64,000 nucleotides of DNA from Micropterus salmoides (GCF_014851395.1 NW_024040817.1:24007269-24071268), one strand, 5' to 3'. Positions 1 through 13,260 are shown, numbered from the stretch's first letter. Program-made: numbers and translations. The notes: generated from the sequence alone by a model not told the origin.

Positions 1-536
1 TGAACAGGTTGTTCTTAAACCCTTCGACATCCATCTCCTTGTGTCACTCTAGTAGTCACTCCAGTCGGGTGAATCATGGCTGTGAAGCTGTTAATGTTAC
101 AGATGCTCAAAGAAAGTTGAATGGGATAATGAACAGTGAGCTCAGACAGAGCGGGAGACAGAACAAGGGCAAGGAAGACTGCAATGGCGAAAAGAGGAAC
201 CAATGCAATTACTGCTGTCCATTTGCTACAAGAACTGCATCTCTAGCACAGACTGTGCGTCCTTTGTGTCTGTCAGCATTCACCCCGTTTTCTGCCCAAG
301 GAGTAGAGGAACAAATGTTTAAATGACTTTGAACAAGAGTTGAGACAGGTTAAGAGCTGAAAAGGACTGTCTGGCATCTTCTCCAATAGAATGACACAGA
401 AGTTGTGGAAATGGCATGCTTGACTCACTTGTTTAAGTAAATTTATGCAAGGACATATGAAGTTCAATTCCCACAGCAGCTATACTTGCTGCTTATGATT
501 GAGAACAATACTTAAACCCTTAACAGTACTGTAGAC

Positions 537-913
537 TAGGGGTGGGAATCACCAGAGGCCCCACGATACGATATTATCACGATATTTATGTTGCGATTAG
601 ATTTTATTGCGATTTTAAATATATTGAGATATATTGCAATTTATTACCTTTTTCCAACTTCCAATTAGGTCCCTAAAGTCAAACTTTGTCAACATCTGTT
701 TATCTAAAAAGATACATTTCTCTGTTTGGTCCTGTTAAGTTTTCTAGTGGACTAAAAAAGCAATAGATTTCATTATTCTAGTACCAAAAAGTTAAAACTC
801 CCATCTGCAATTTATATAATAAAATATCGATACTTGGCATCCGTGTATCGATACAGTATTGCCATTGCAAATATCACGATACTATGCTGTATCGATTTTT
901 CCCCCCACCCCTA
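537..913. mobile_element. non-autonomous hAT-like element with perfect 8-bp TSD
   Basis: The ends form an inverted repeat: TAGGGGTGGGAATC on the left, and a run of C followed by CACCCCTA on the right. The 8-bp direct repeat CTGTAGAC flanks it exactly (529-536 and 914-921). The interior is AT-rich with repeated CGATA/ATATCG motifs in both orientations and no reading frame. An 8-bp TSD with a TAGGGG-type terminus is characteristic of the hAT superfamily. With only 377 bp and no transposase it is a miniature element that relied on a partner. Confidence 0.88.
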
Positions 914-1654
914 CTGTAGACTTATACCATGATAGCCACTGGTGTCAGTCTGCAGTTCAGTGAGAAAAAGCTTTGCATTGGTAGCTAGTGGACAGCTGAG
1001 GCCATTCCGTGAGTGATATACTTAGATATAGAAACTTTTCTCAAGCCAAAAGTTATGCTTGCTTTCCTATGACGATGCCAAATTTGAATGCATTCCATTT
1101 TGCAACATTGTGCCTGTTCTTCAAATGCATCTTTTTAAGGGAAAGGTTGAGTGAAACTTTTCATTCCAGGCCAGTTTATTTGCAAAACTCTGTTGACACA
1201 CTTACACACTGATATCTTGTGGTGGTTGTCTTTGCTAGGCAACATCTTTACACCCCGAGACTTAAGTTCAGTCATCTTCTTCACTGTAGAGGAAAACAAA
1301 ATAGAGAGACATATAAGTCAGCAGAAGTTGCAATAATGACGCCCACACATTTCAACAGTGGCTAAATGTCTGCAGCAGACACAGTATATAATATATACTG
1401 TTCCATACACCCACTCCGTCTATGTTCACAGCAGTTTTGACAAAGCAATTAAATAAAGTCCTGCCCAAATAAGAAAATGACAATGATAAAATCCACCTTT
1501 AAAGGATCTAGGTAAACTGTAAAAGGTATAAATTTAGTTTAGCTCAACAACGTACAATTTCTTTGCAATCTTGTGGATAGAAGGGCGCAGGGAATTAAAT
1601 TATTAGGATTATTAGAAGGTAGGGTATGTGAGGAGCTAAACCACTGATTTCTAT

Positions 1655-2906
1655 TAGTGCTGGGCAATGATTAAATTTTTTTTAGCGCGATTAATCGAAT
1701 GATTTTCTGCGATTAATTGTGATTAATCATGTAGTTATGCACAAAATTGAATGATGAATTCTAAATTAGTGTATTGCGCACTTTTAGTTTAAATGTACTG
1801 CTGTATACCAAAAGTGACAAATAACATGTAGTTGCAAACACTTAAAACAAATAAGGTGCTTTTTACCAGCAGTATTCCCTTTACACAGTAGCAATAAAAT
1901 ATTTCTTGTAAATCTAAATCTAAACATTAATGTAATCAAATCAAATATTAAACCAAAGCTATTTGCCTCTGCCAGGGCATTACCTTTTATCTAGCTTGTT
2001 AAAGCAAGATAATTAGATTAGAGACCAGAGCCACGATCATAACATAACAGGCACCTTCTGAGCAACAGGTTACCATATGAATCTGTTTTCTTGTTTTTTT
2101 TCTGAACAGCTATCAGCAGAAACATTTTTCTTTTATCAGGGAGCAGCAGAAACAGTCTGTGTTCAGTAGCAAGTGTCCCTGTTAGAGTGAGGTGAAGGCG
2201 TCGCCTCACGCACATGCCGAAGTTGAAGTGTCTTGAACTTTTTGTACGCGACATGCAGCACAAATCATTGGAAGAGAGACTGATCCTCGTTGTTTGTGAG
2301 TTTCCAGAATCTATTACTGTTTACTAAATAGGAAATCACCAGGAGGGAATTCGCATGGCAGAGCCGCAAAACTAGATGCAGGCCTATCAGGTAAAGTTAT
2401 GTATAATTTAAGTATAACTTAAGTTAAATAGGCTACAGCTGTGTAGCGCACAGAAGCCATTTCCTTTTTTAATCTCCATAGAGCGCCTGCTGTTTACTCG
2501 CAGAGTGCTTGTCTCCCTTTCTGATCACCGGAGCACAGAGCAACCGAGCAAGCGACTACGTTGTGATTTTAAGGACATTCCTAAGACCGACATCTTCCCC
2601 AATACTAATCAGCATGCAGTGTGTAGCTATCCACTTCACTGTGGCATTTGTTCGCTTGTCTGGCTTTTGTATCCAACGTAGTCTGCCAAAGCCTCCTCTA
2701 CTGCTTGTTTGGGTGGATGATTTGCAGGCTGATCAACATCCCACCCCTCCCATGAGTGACCCGTGGTTTGACTGTATGTGTATTCAGAGCCAGTAAGCAA
2801 TGGACTTTCAAAATAATGATAATAAAAACTGCGTTAAGGTACGATAAAATTATTTTTGCGTTAATTAATTTGTTGATGCGATAACACGTGAATGTGCCCA
2901 GCCCTA
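1655..2906. mobile_element. hAT-like element, 1.25 kb, with near-perfect 8-bp TSD
   Basis: The left end is TAGTGCTGGGCA and the right end reads TGCCCAGCCCTA, an inverted repeat with one mismatch over 12 bases. Flanking octamers are ATTTCTAT (1647-1654) and CTTTCTAT (2907-2914), matching at 7 of 8. Just inside both ends are clustered GATTAAT/ATTAAT sub-terminal motifs. The interior has two open frames of 80-95 codons (2018-2263 minus, 2509-2796 plus) that I do not recognise as transposase. The right half recurs in a shorter element at 23862-24170. Confidence 0.82.
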
Positions 2907-3798
2907 CTTTCTATAGAAAAAAAAAGATGAAATTTAAATTGAGTTTCATGATAATTGCAGAGAAAATAAAAAAACAAAGCCATCATGGCAAAGAAAGAGG
3001 CTCATCAAAATGCATATTTATTCATCAATTTCAAAAACACGATCAGCATTGTTGGCGCGCCCCTTCACACTCATCCTATTTAATTACTCTGACGGTTCCT
3101 GACAATGGAACTTTACTTGGTTGCGCGAATGTGTTTTTATCCTTTGCTCCGATTCAGCTTCATTGTAATTCAAAGCTAATCTGAGTCATGTGTCAAAACG
3201 TCTGTTTATGATGTGCCTGGAATAAAAATCACAATAAAGAAGCTCTTTTCAGATATGTTCCCCTTGTGATAAAAGCAGGAAAAAAGGTATCATCATGTTT
3301 CTAGTAAGGCAAGTGAGCTATTAGATGATGGGCTGTTTCCTGCACCACGTAACACGAAGGACACTGAAGAAGAAAATAAAATAAATAGAACCAAAGAACA
3401 TATTCAACCAACAGTCATGTCATCACTCCAACATGCTGCTGTTGTTGAATCATGGGAACTGTCATGATGAGAATGGCTGGTGCGGGATGAAAGAGTCGGT
3501 GTTTAATCTAATTAAAGTATTAGTCCCCCCCGTTTCTCTCTGATCTTCTAAACATATTTATCATTGAACCTGTAAACCCATAGGCTCAATGCATTTTCTT
3601 TTCCATATTCTTCATCCCTCTCTCTTTTTCCTTCTTTTTTCTCTCTTCTCTCTCTAATCTCATCGTTTCTAAGATTCCCAGTGGATGGCTGGAGGTGAGA
3701 TCTTCTTTTTTTTGCTCATCCCTTCTTAGAGCTGACCCCTGAACTTTCAAGAGTAATGGGAAGGGAAATGGATACAAGAGAGACAGATTTAGGATTTA

Positions 3799-3824
3799 GT
3801 GTGTGTGTGTGTGTGTGTGTGTGT
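3799..3824. repeat. GT microsatellite (13 units)
   Basis: An uninterrupted (GT)n run in intron sequence. Confidence 0.95.
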
Positions 3825-4423
3825 TTCTGAATGTTTGTACAATTGTGTAGCACTCTGAAAGCAATCACAACTCTTCTGTCGCTACATGCCCGTACAGTTT
3901 AAAAGCTGGCAAAATCTTGAAATACGTCATAAGAATTTAAGAAAATGTACACTTGCTTTCACTAGCAACAAGATGAATGATTTTAGTCTAGCAAGCTGAA
4001 TTATTTTCTTTATTGGCCTTGATAACATGTTAATAGTTTCCCTGTTCATGTTGAATGGTGAATGGTGTGAGTTCATCCACTACGGAGTTCATGTGTTTCA
4101 TTTCAGGGCTGTCAGTAACTAGATTTTTATTAATTCCGGAGTCAAAGTGGGAAACTATGAACTATGGCCACTGTATGACTAAGCAGAACTATGTTCTGAT
4201 TATGGCACCAGAGAAAAGTTCAGTAGGTCACCATTAATATAAGGATTTATTCCAGGGCTGACTAAGACTATTTAAGTCAAATATCATGGAAATCCATCAA
4301 TGATTGGAGTTATGCTTATCTGTACAAAGTTAAGCCACACACACAAGATAGTTGAGAATTTGATCTTATCGTAAATTAAATCCTTTGAAAATATCAAATG
4401 ATCAAATCCACTCTTTCTCTTAC

Positions 4424-4536
4424 CTTGGTACTGGGCGCTGAAACCTCTCAACTTGTGGTTGCCATCGGAGGTAAAGTGCAGTCGAAGCCAATTCTTGCTG
4501 CTAATAATGGGTGAGGGAAGGTTGGGTCCAGTGAAC
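4424..4536 (-). CDS. csmd2: csmd2-like exon: C-terminal third of the same CUB domain
   Basis: This 113-bp exon gives 37 whole codons, starting FTGPNLPSP and ending GFSAQYQ, and contains SSKNWLRLHFTSDGNH. The pattern of LP-SP-I-S, then W-L-R-F-SD, then GF-A-Y is the standard end of a CUB domain, with the last two beta strands. The acceptor is GTGTCCACAG, with the exon starting at 4536. The donor is CCAAG|GTAAGA, with the exon ending at 4424. It enters in phase 2, completing Trp from the preceding exon, and leaves in phase 1. It is almost invariant in the CSMD family. The FTSDGNHxxRGFSAQYQ form again resembles CSMD2 from memory. The following exon, expected to begin with a Val-Lys-Lys-type linker, was not found in the 4.4 kb to the left edge and is presumably outside the window. 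Confidence 0.92.
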
Positions 4537-6517
4537 CTGTGGACACAGAGACAGACGGAAGAGTGCCTTAAATTATTAAGCCTGTTAGCACATGAGCGTG
4601 TTAACATGCAAATGAGAATGTAGCAGATTGCACACTGCAGTAAAATTTAGCATAAATTTATGGCTAAAGGCTAGCATCTGAGGCATCGGTCTAAGCACTG
4701 ATACACTTCCTTAGTAAAAGAATCTGCCTGTTTCTCTATCATCTCTTATTCACTCTATCAATTGCCATTTCAAGAGAGGTTTGTGCTTACTTGTGCCACA
4801 AAGCAATTATGCAATCCATCAGATTTCCAATAAAGTCAAGCCCAATGGCAGACAATATATTGCAGAGGCTGGCAGAACCTGCCAGTCTTTCGAGTGATTG
4901 TCTTGTTTGTTTATGGTAATTATACTAATGTTTCAAAATTAATGTGGCAATGACTTCGAGATGTTAAAATGCTTCACCTTTATGATCTATTAAAGGAAAG
5001 GGTCTGGTACTCAAGGGGAACTGTAATGTTAACGACTCTTAACCAAACCGTGGCACAATAAAAAATGAGACCCGCATTGGCATTTGCATTGGGAAAGGAC
5101 ACTCCTTTTATTGCTTTGAAAAAGCAAAAGTGAATTAATACTTCACAAACAGTTATAATGCCTCCTGATCTGTATGGTAATGAGGGTTGTTGCTTAGCAG
5201 GCACTTTTTCAGTCGTTAAAACCCAAATCATTTGGGAACACAATATGTTTCCAGCACGCACACACTCATGTACACACACACCTATGTGTGTGCACCTATA
5301 CGCTTAGGCAGACATTTGCACAGGCGTGTGCATGAATTCCAATTCCTCATCTGTAAATTACATTTCCCCAACACCTCCAAGCAGCTCTCATTAATACCAC
5401 TGGAAAAAAAACATGGGCACAGAAAAAAAGCAAAGAGAAAGCAATTGAAAATTTGATAAAATAATTAAATAAACCTGTGACAGAAAGGAAGAAAAATGTA
5501 TGAGACTTATTTTGCAAGCTAATAACTACTCTTCTTTGAATGCAAAAACATTCTTGTGTTCTGATGCCACAGGGAAAAAGTATAAAACAGCTTTAAGCAT
5601 ACAGCCCCAACCAAAAAAGACAGGGATCTACTAGGAAGATATATTTAGTTTAGTGAGAGTGTTTGGTGGGGATACGTGACTGACTGCACTGTAGAGCTCT
5701 CCTAAGATCAATTAAAAGCGTGCAGGTTTATGGATGTAGAAAGGATTAGCTTTCATTTTGATGAAAACAGACCACCCTTCGTTTATACTGTAGGTAGTAG
5801 TAAGCTATCGCTGCAGTGGGGCCACAGCCTCACTGTATAGTAGTTTCCATTAGTTCAGCTGAAGTCACCTGGAGGGTCGGAGAGAGAGAGTGAAAAGGAT
5901 TTTTGAAAGAGTTTTAGGCAGCAGGTAGGACAAAGCGCAAGGGAGAAATAAGACAATGAGAAAAGAGAGATGGTAGATCAAAATGTCAGTGATTTGGCTT
6001 TTTTAGCCACACTGCGGGCAGACATCAGGAAAATGGAGCAGAGAGTAGAAAAGAAAGTATGTCACTGATGAAGCTTAAATAATTCTCTTGTCTCGCAAAG
6101 CTGCTTCCAGCGTGTAGCTGGTCTGCCCGTCATTCCCTCACTTGTAAGACAGTGATGCCAATGACCTCAACCCTTTGTTAAGAGATTTCCACTGAAGCAA
6201 GCATTCACCAGTCAAACAGTCATGTTCAAGACAGAAAAGGTTAAGGTCAAGGTCAGGATCACGGCTGGGGTTGACCCTATTTCCTACCCAGATGAAGGGG
6301 TGTTAACCTCTCAGTTCACTAAATGAGACAGACCAACCGTACACTGGGTTGTTAAAGCAATAAAATGAAAGGTTTCATGAAACAGCTTTAGGTATTACCA
6401 AAACTGTCTTAGTATATACCTAATCTGCCTTTTAAGCAAATATGATTGCCAACAGGTCAGGTTACTGTATTATTAGTTCTAACTCTTGTTTGTGAATTTC
6501 CTTCACTGAATATAAAT

Positions 6518-6520
<3 letters not shown>

Positions 6521-6588
<68 letters not shown>
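6521..6588. repeat. AC microsatellite (34 units)
   Basis: An uninterrupted (AC)n run of 68 bp. The open frame across it is a His/Thr artefact. Confidence 0.97.
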
Positions 6589-6591
<3 letters not shown>

Positions 6592-8442
6592 ATTGGCAGT
6601 CTCTTTTATATTTTCATATTGGGCATAATTAAGTTATTTATCTGACCAGATCATAATTTTTTCCCTTAATTGTGGTGTGCCCTGGAGACTGCATGGTATA
6701 ATGAAAATAAGGTGGAAATGTGAAGCCACGTCGTACGACACTGGCCTTGATTTAAAACGGCATGTCCAAGACTGATAAAGTGAACCTGCATGCCTCAGGA
6801 GATGCTTTATCACTTAAGAGAAAGGGAAAGATGAAGCATTGAGGGGGCTCATGTAGTGTCTGGCACATGTGCATTTGGAGTGGTACTACTAGGACAGAGA
6901 GCGCCAGAATCACCTCTGGCTCTAAGCTGGGTCCCAAGACAGCTCAAAGTCCTGGGTACTAAATATTACACTATGAATTACAGTATATGATCCCCACAAC
7001 CCAGATGCAAACACCAGTGCCAAGATTTTAATGCAAAGTGCTCTGTTCGGTTGTGATGAGTTACCCCCCTTTACACCACAGGGACAAACTGCAAGCAGTG
7101 GCAGAGGATAAGAAACTGATGGGTTTGCCAAGGACTCGGCAATTCATAAATATGGGATAAGAAATGAACAGCCACCATAAATATCAATTTGATCAAATGT
7201 CACCTCTGCCTTTTCCCATTTCACTGTCAACCCCATTTTTTTGCTAAAAACATTAAAGTTTTAGGTTGAAAGTGACCATGGGAAGCAACAGAAAGTGGAA
7301 GCTGACTGAGGTCTCCTGAAGGGTGTTGTGGCAACTTCTAGTTCCTTTTTACCTCACCCTCTCGTGCTCTCTCTGTTTGGCTGACCATATTAGATTTTAT
7401 GCGGAATTGTCTTGAGAGTGCAGTGCTAAATCAGTTTCCATTTCCAGGGCCCCAAAGCTCCTCAGTCTGAGTCAGACTTTTGATGATTGTCCAAGAAATG
7501 TATTTTGGGCAGCAAGGCAAGGTGATGGAGGCAGTCAGTGGTTTTCTTGACTAAAGGGACTAAGCTGTGAACCACACATTGACACAGCTCTCTGAAAAAC
7601 AGCTAGGTTTTAATGTAGCTCTTTTACTTCCATTTACATTGCATGTCACCAACATTCATAAAATACATGAAATGGTTTAATGGTTACACAACTTTAAAGG
7701 CAACATCAGATTTCTGGATATCTGGGGTAAGAATTGCAAATCCTTGTTGCTTAGACTTGTCGTATTCACTGTCATATCACTTTTGAGGGTCTTAGGAACA
7801 CAAGACCAGTCGAAATCCATTTACGTAACACTAGTACAGAGGTACTTTCCATACTGATGTGATGTGACTCATTAAATTGGTAATGCATTTCGGGATTTTG
7901 AACAAAGGTCATCGTCATCAGGCAATTCGGCAACCCCTCCCCAGTGTAATGAGTCTTTTTTTGCTTTATATATATCGTTTCATGTCATCTGTTTTCTGTT
8001 CAAGGGCCAAGTTACTCTATGAATAATCATTAAAGGGCGGAGTTTAGGTGTCAAAGGTGACTAACTCCCCATTAGGATCAAACACTTTACATTTCCGTTC
8101 AGCGCATGAATTCATTGTGGCATCTAATGAGTATATATGCGCTCAGGCGTGTCTGCCCGCATGCAACAGGGAAAGGGCCAATTCCGGACGAAGAACGTCC
8201 CTGTTAATTGTAGCTACTTAGGCAGATCAATCAGAGTTCTGCTCAGTATGCAGGTCCTGGTCTGTACAGCAGACTGGGGGTCACAGTGACTTTAAAGCCA
8301 AAACTTTCAGCATTTAATGAGACTATATGAATTATAGCACAGGCCAGCCTATCCAGATGTACATGCAGGCACACACATGCAGACATCCCCAGCAGCAACC
8401 ATTCACAGTAACAAACAAAGAAAGAATCTGCAGCTATAAAAT

Positions 8443-8465
8443 TCTCTCTTTATCTCTCTCTCTCT

Positions 8466-8522
<57 letters not shown>
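8443..8522. repeat. compound CT / AC microsatellite
   Basis: A CT-rich stretch (8443-8465) is followed after TGTA by an uninterrupted (AC)n run at 8469-8522. Confidence 0.95.
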
Positions 8523-8524
<2 letters not shown>

Positions 8525-11466
8525 TTTCACATACAGACACGCAACATCCTGAGGTAAAACTAATCTTTGTGGAAGACCCTTAAGTCCAGAATGGCAGTAT
8601 TAAAGGGCTGGCAGTGGAGCTGTGTGACCTTCAGATGTAACCGAGAACAGACACACTGAGGGTTTGAATGAACCACCAGAGCCCCCTGCTCCAAACAACA
8701 TAGAACCCCCAACACTGTTCAGTAATTTCTTCAAATAACAACCACCCAAGCAGTAAAAACCATCAACCTTACACAACACTTTAAGCCAAAGTATTAAGAG
8801 AGGCCTTTGGAGCAGTTCTGTCTCAAGGGACCATGCTGCACTGGACTAAAGCTCTGAGTGCAAAAACAAGGCAAAGCAGAGGAGGTTGAAACCTCCACTG
8901 GCCAAGACAGTAAAACTGCAAACCCATCAGAGCCAACATGCCCACTTTTCCTTCAAACTCTATGGTCCGACAGAGCCAAAATGTCTGTTCTTCCACCTCT
9001 CTCAGCCCTCATGTATTATTCATGGTCAGACCTCTGGCCACATCAGAAAGCCTTGTTAAATCTTCTGAGGGATTCCTTTCTTCCTCTTCCCACAACTCAT
9101 TTCCAGCCCTCACAGAACATATAATATGGACACTGATTGAAAGAAATTTCCTTTTGGGAACAACAACGCACCAGCCTTCATCTTGGCTCTCTTTGCCTTT
9201 TTCTTTTCTTTCCCCCCATTTTATAATTTTTTCAAGGTATTGTGAACCCACATGGTCATGCCATGATCTTGCCATCCATAACCAATCGTCAAACACTCTC
9301 AGAACTCTTTTTCAAAGACAGGAAAATATGAGGGTGACATTGCTTTGATTGAGGATATACTCTTCCAATTTTAATACCCATGCAAATTAAAACTTATCGT
9401 ATTGGCTACTGTGCCATGCTGTTTGATTTCTTGAACCAAAGAGAAATGTATAGTAACCACATCAGCACAAGTCTCTAGCTGAATAAGTGAGAACTGATTT
9501 TCCTTATAAGAACATAGTATTCACATCAAATAATGTGTCATGTCTGTCAGGGACATCAGCATAGTTTGGGGTATGGCAAAGATCACACTGTCAGAGTGGT
9601 GTGTAGAGAAAGACTGTCAGGTGAAGAACAGGTTTAAGTCAAGTCAGCAACAATTCTGGATGGTACTGATAAGTATAACATTTCATTTCTGTGGTTGATT
9701 TGGATTGCAATAATTAACAACTTATATGAAAGTTAGAATATACTGTACCAAAGTAAAGCTCTCAGGAGTGACTGTGGTCAACTTAAGACCAAACCCTTTA
9801 TCCACTCAAACTGATGCCTTGCATTGATACCTGGCTTTTGTTTTGCTTTCATTTGGTTCAGTCACAATCTGTAACAGCACACTGTAATCATTTCATAAAA
9901 TAATAAAGAATTTAGTGCCACTTGTTCCACAATTGATCCCAGCATCAGTGTGCTTTATTACTCTTGTTCAAAAAGTCAAGGTGGATGTAGGCAAAGTCAA
10001 AGAGAACAAAACAACAGTTCTGAACTGCTATCGAATGGACTGTGGAACAACGCTGATTAGGAAACCATACAGAGCTTAATGGCTTAGATTATTGAATGTT
10101 TGCCTTCAATAAAATGACCCACACAGGCACAAATGGCTTGTTTTACTGGGATGAAGCAAAAGACAAATACAGACATTGTCAAACAAGCAGCTATTCTCTC
10201 CATATTTTCCATTCTCTTCAATTTCTGTCAAACCCAGCTGACATGACGCTTCACCATCATCACCAAGGATGGCTGCTGAAGTCACACACACACGCATCCC
10301 TAATACATAAACACACAAATGTATACACCATCAATCAAAACACGCATCTCAAAACAATATGTGCACTTCTCAATGGGTGTAATCGTCCGCAGGCTTTATT
10401 GGATCTGTGGTTAACGGGAGAAAAACAAATGAGTTTCCAAGGTCACTCTTAAAAGCGGCAGTTATAATTGAGCCCTCCCTGTAGATCTATCAAACACAAC
10501 AATAAACAAATGCCAATAATATCCTAGGGCCGATTACAGGGACATCATCCTTCTCTTGTACAGGAGGCTGGAGTAGATACAGAAGGAGAGAAAGACACCA
10601 CGACCAACACAGCAACCATCACAGTGTGACGGAGAAAAGCCAGGTAGAGAAGCAGTAAGTCAACACAAAAGTAAAGGGAATGAAAGAAATCATAATGAGT
10701 ATTTTTATAATAAATCATTCTCAAGGTTGAAACATACTGTGACTGCATTTAGTATGTGCAATTCAAAAATCCATATCCCACTACCATCAAAGCTCACTGA
10801 AAGATTCTGACAACAGCACTTCCAATGTTAGTGCAGCAGATTAGTAAAAAATCGTTCACTTTGGTATACAAGCATGAAATTTGGCACAGATACTCTCTAA
10901 GGGCCACTATTTTGGAAAAAGGCATTGGCCACTCAAAAATTCAATATGGCGGCCTATTTTCAAGATGGCCGCCATTGCTATTCAGTGCTATTCAAACAGT
11001 GATCCAAGCATAAAATTTGATACAAATACTCTTTAAAGAACATGTTAATGGAAAAAGATGCTTGTCCCTCAAAATTTCAAGATGGTCGGCATTTTTAAAG
11101 ATGGCCACCGTTCCTGTCGAATATGAATTATTTCAATTGTTCAAATGGTGATGCAAGCATAAAATTAGGCAGAAATACTCTTCAAGGAACACTCTTTTGG
11201 AAAAAGGTATGTGCCAATAAAAAATTCAACATGGAGACCTTTTCCAAGATGGCTGTCATTTCGGTAGTATGTACACTGATGCACACATGCATGTTAGCAA
11301 AAATACTCTAACGGCCACACTTTTAGAAAAAGGCAATCGCAAAAATTTAACATCAATTTTTCAAGGTGGGTGTTGTTTTAATAGTGTACACTGTTGGGAC
11401 TGAGTTAAAAGGAAGGATTGAAAAAACATAAGTTCTATTATTTTTTATTTATTTTTTAAAATGTTT

Positions 11467-11491
11467 TATTAATTAATTAATTAATTAATTT
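11467..11491. repeat. TTAA tetranucleotide repeat
   Basis: Tandem ATTA/TTAA units lie inside the 3.4-kb element, between its left arm and its pseudogene. Confidence 0.85.
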
Positions 11492-11734
11492 ATATTCACA
11501 TTTTTACCAGCTCAAAGGCCTTGTGGTTAGAGTGTCCAACCTGAGATTGAAAGGTTGTGCCCTGCCGAGTCATAATAAAGACTGTTAAAAATGGTAGCCA
11601 ATGCCTCCCTGCTTGGCAGTCAACAAGTGTTGTATTGGGGGCAACATATCCAGGAAGGTGTACATATGCATCACGGTCCAGAATCAGGAAATCGGCTCTC
11701 GGCCCATTGCAAGGCTACTTACTTTTTTATTCAC

Positions 11735-13260
11735 ATTTGCAATTGCACTGTGCAAGTGAAACCCAATCTAAAACATTTGCATCTTCCACGGCACTCTGAT
11801 TTGCAGCCACACTTGGCTAGTTGTTCACAACTTTGTGCAACTGGTGCATTTGCTGTCCAGAAGACCCCCCATTGTTCTCTCTGCTTCTGGCTGACATTGG
11901 GTTGCTTGACCCCATATGCAGCTTGCCTGGTATGCAGCACGTTTAGTGTGTTGAAGCAGAGCTGCTCTTGTTGGAGGAATGGCTTAATATGGCCTCTGCT
12001 TTTGGGCAAACATGTCAAGTCTAGCCTCATCTACACTAACAGCTGTGCTTGATCGATCATACAGCAGGACCACAAACTTCTCAAGGATCTCCATGTCACT
12101 ATTAGTCAGAACAGGAGAGTATTGACTTAGTTTGCTGAAGATGAGAGAGGACTCAGGGAAAATGTCCCAGGTTTGCCAGGCAGTCTTTTTGCCTTTGTTG
12201 CGAAAGGCTAGTATCACAACCTGTAAAGGCGTGAAAGAATAGAATGCCTTTGGTCTTAACCGGCCCAATAACATGGTACAGGTCATGAACACCAATCCAC
12301 CGTAGGCTCACACCATGCCCAAATGGAACAGCTGCTGGAGACCAAGATCCTGGAGGGATGGGAAGATGCTCAGTGCTATAACAAGAATATCAGTGTCATT
12401 GGCTTTGATCATTATGGATTTGCTGCCCTCCACTGTGGCATGTTTGGCATGTACAAAGATGCGGCTATCAGCTTTCTCAAACATTTGTCTAGACGATCGA
12501 GACAGGTTTCAGATGTACTCAAGACATCAGGTCCCTTGGTTACAACAACTATGTTTGGCACAGTCATTTGCGCAATCTTGTCAGCCAGAAAGTGGAAGAG
12601 GTCAGTTTTGTTATCATTATGTCTCAGGAAATAGCGGCAATTTGATGGAACTTTATTCTTGTTTGTCACTTGGCGTCAACCTCCCTCGCCTCGCTCTTGT
12701 TTCCATTTTGAGGCTTGATGGATTGTACACATCAAACACATGTGTGCTCTTGTACTTCATGGCATAAGCATGTATACTGCGTAGAACATCCAGTGCTGCA
12801 TAGTCCTCAAATGTCTTCGATTTTTTTGGTGGTAGTGTATGGACCAAAGCTGAACCATCTATGATGATGACTTCAGTGTCTGGTTCTTTTTCTGGGGATG
12901 TGATGTAGGTTTCAAGGATGGAGGCCAGCTGCGATTTCTGGCAAGCATAAAGTTTTCCACCATCACTCAGTGCAGCGGGGTAGGGCTGATTCTCATGTTG
13001 GAAGAACTCCTGCAGGTCACATTCTCTGCTCTGACAGGAGATAGAGTTTGGAGAATAGTTGGCAATCCTCCTTCACCAACTTCTGCTTTGATTGCTCAAC
13101 AGCAGCGGTTTCTTGGCTGAATAAGTCGACTCTATTTCTCTTGATTGGATCATAGAAAGTGGTTGGGTTCTCTTGCAGACCTTGTGCAAAGTCCTGGGTT
13201 TTTGTCTGTCCCTTCTTAAGGTGTGTCTGTAGGAGTTCAGCAGAGCTGGGATTCGCAATA
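11735..13260 (-). pseudogene. decayed ORF of an unnamed transposon-associated protein family (FTGCDT / Cys-rich C-terminus)
   Basis: Several minus-strand frames, read from 13260 down to 11735, together cover one protein. In order they are: an N-terminal segment with NRVDLFSQETAA and then FFQHENQPYPAALSDGGK; a segment with VIIIDGSALVHTLPPKK and HVFDVYNPSSLKMETRARRG; then VPSNCRYFLRHNDNKT and LFHFLADKIA; then WIGVHDLYHVIGP and FFHAFTGCDT followed by NKGKKTAWQTWD; then EKFVVLLYDRSS and VDEARLDMFAQK; and finally a Cys-rich tail CEQLAKCGCKSECRGRCKC. Proteins with this order (HENQPYPP, DVY-SSLK, PSNW-FLR, FH-FTGCDT, lastly KCGCK-CxxRCKC) recur in fish, corals and other animals, generally uncharacterised. 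The gene has frame changes and stops, including after SDKQE near 12653 and near 12290, so it is not functional. Its place between the inverted arms suggests it was the element's own protein. A transposase role is inference. Confidence 0.75.

Larger units (their letters stand above)
1..4423 (-). other. csmd2: csmd2-like intron, 3' part outside the window
   Basis: This is intron downstream of the CUB exon, starting at the GTAAGA donor. It holds two hAT-like elements (537-913 and 1655-2906) and a GT microsatellite (3799-3824). The stretches 1-528, 922-1646, 2915-3798 and 3825-4423 show no recognisable coding or repeat structure. Open frames there are short and look like chance. Confidence 0.75.

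Noticed and set aside
4100..4265. Two CAGGGCTG occurrences as element ends
   Set aside because: They are in the same orientation with no inverted partner and no duplication.
1..4423. Search for the next CSMD exon (Val-Lys-Lys linker)
   Set aside because: No minus-strand peptide with suitable splice sites was found. The exon is probably beyond the left edge.
6446..6628. Frame with long His-Thr repeat
   Set aside because: Translation of an AC microsatellite.
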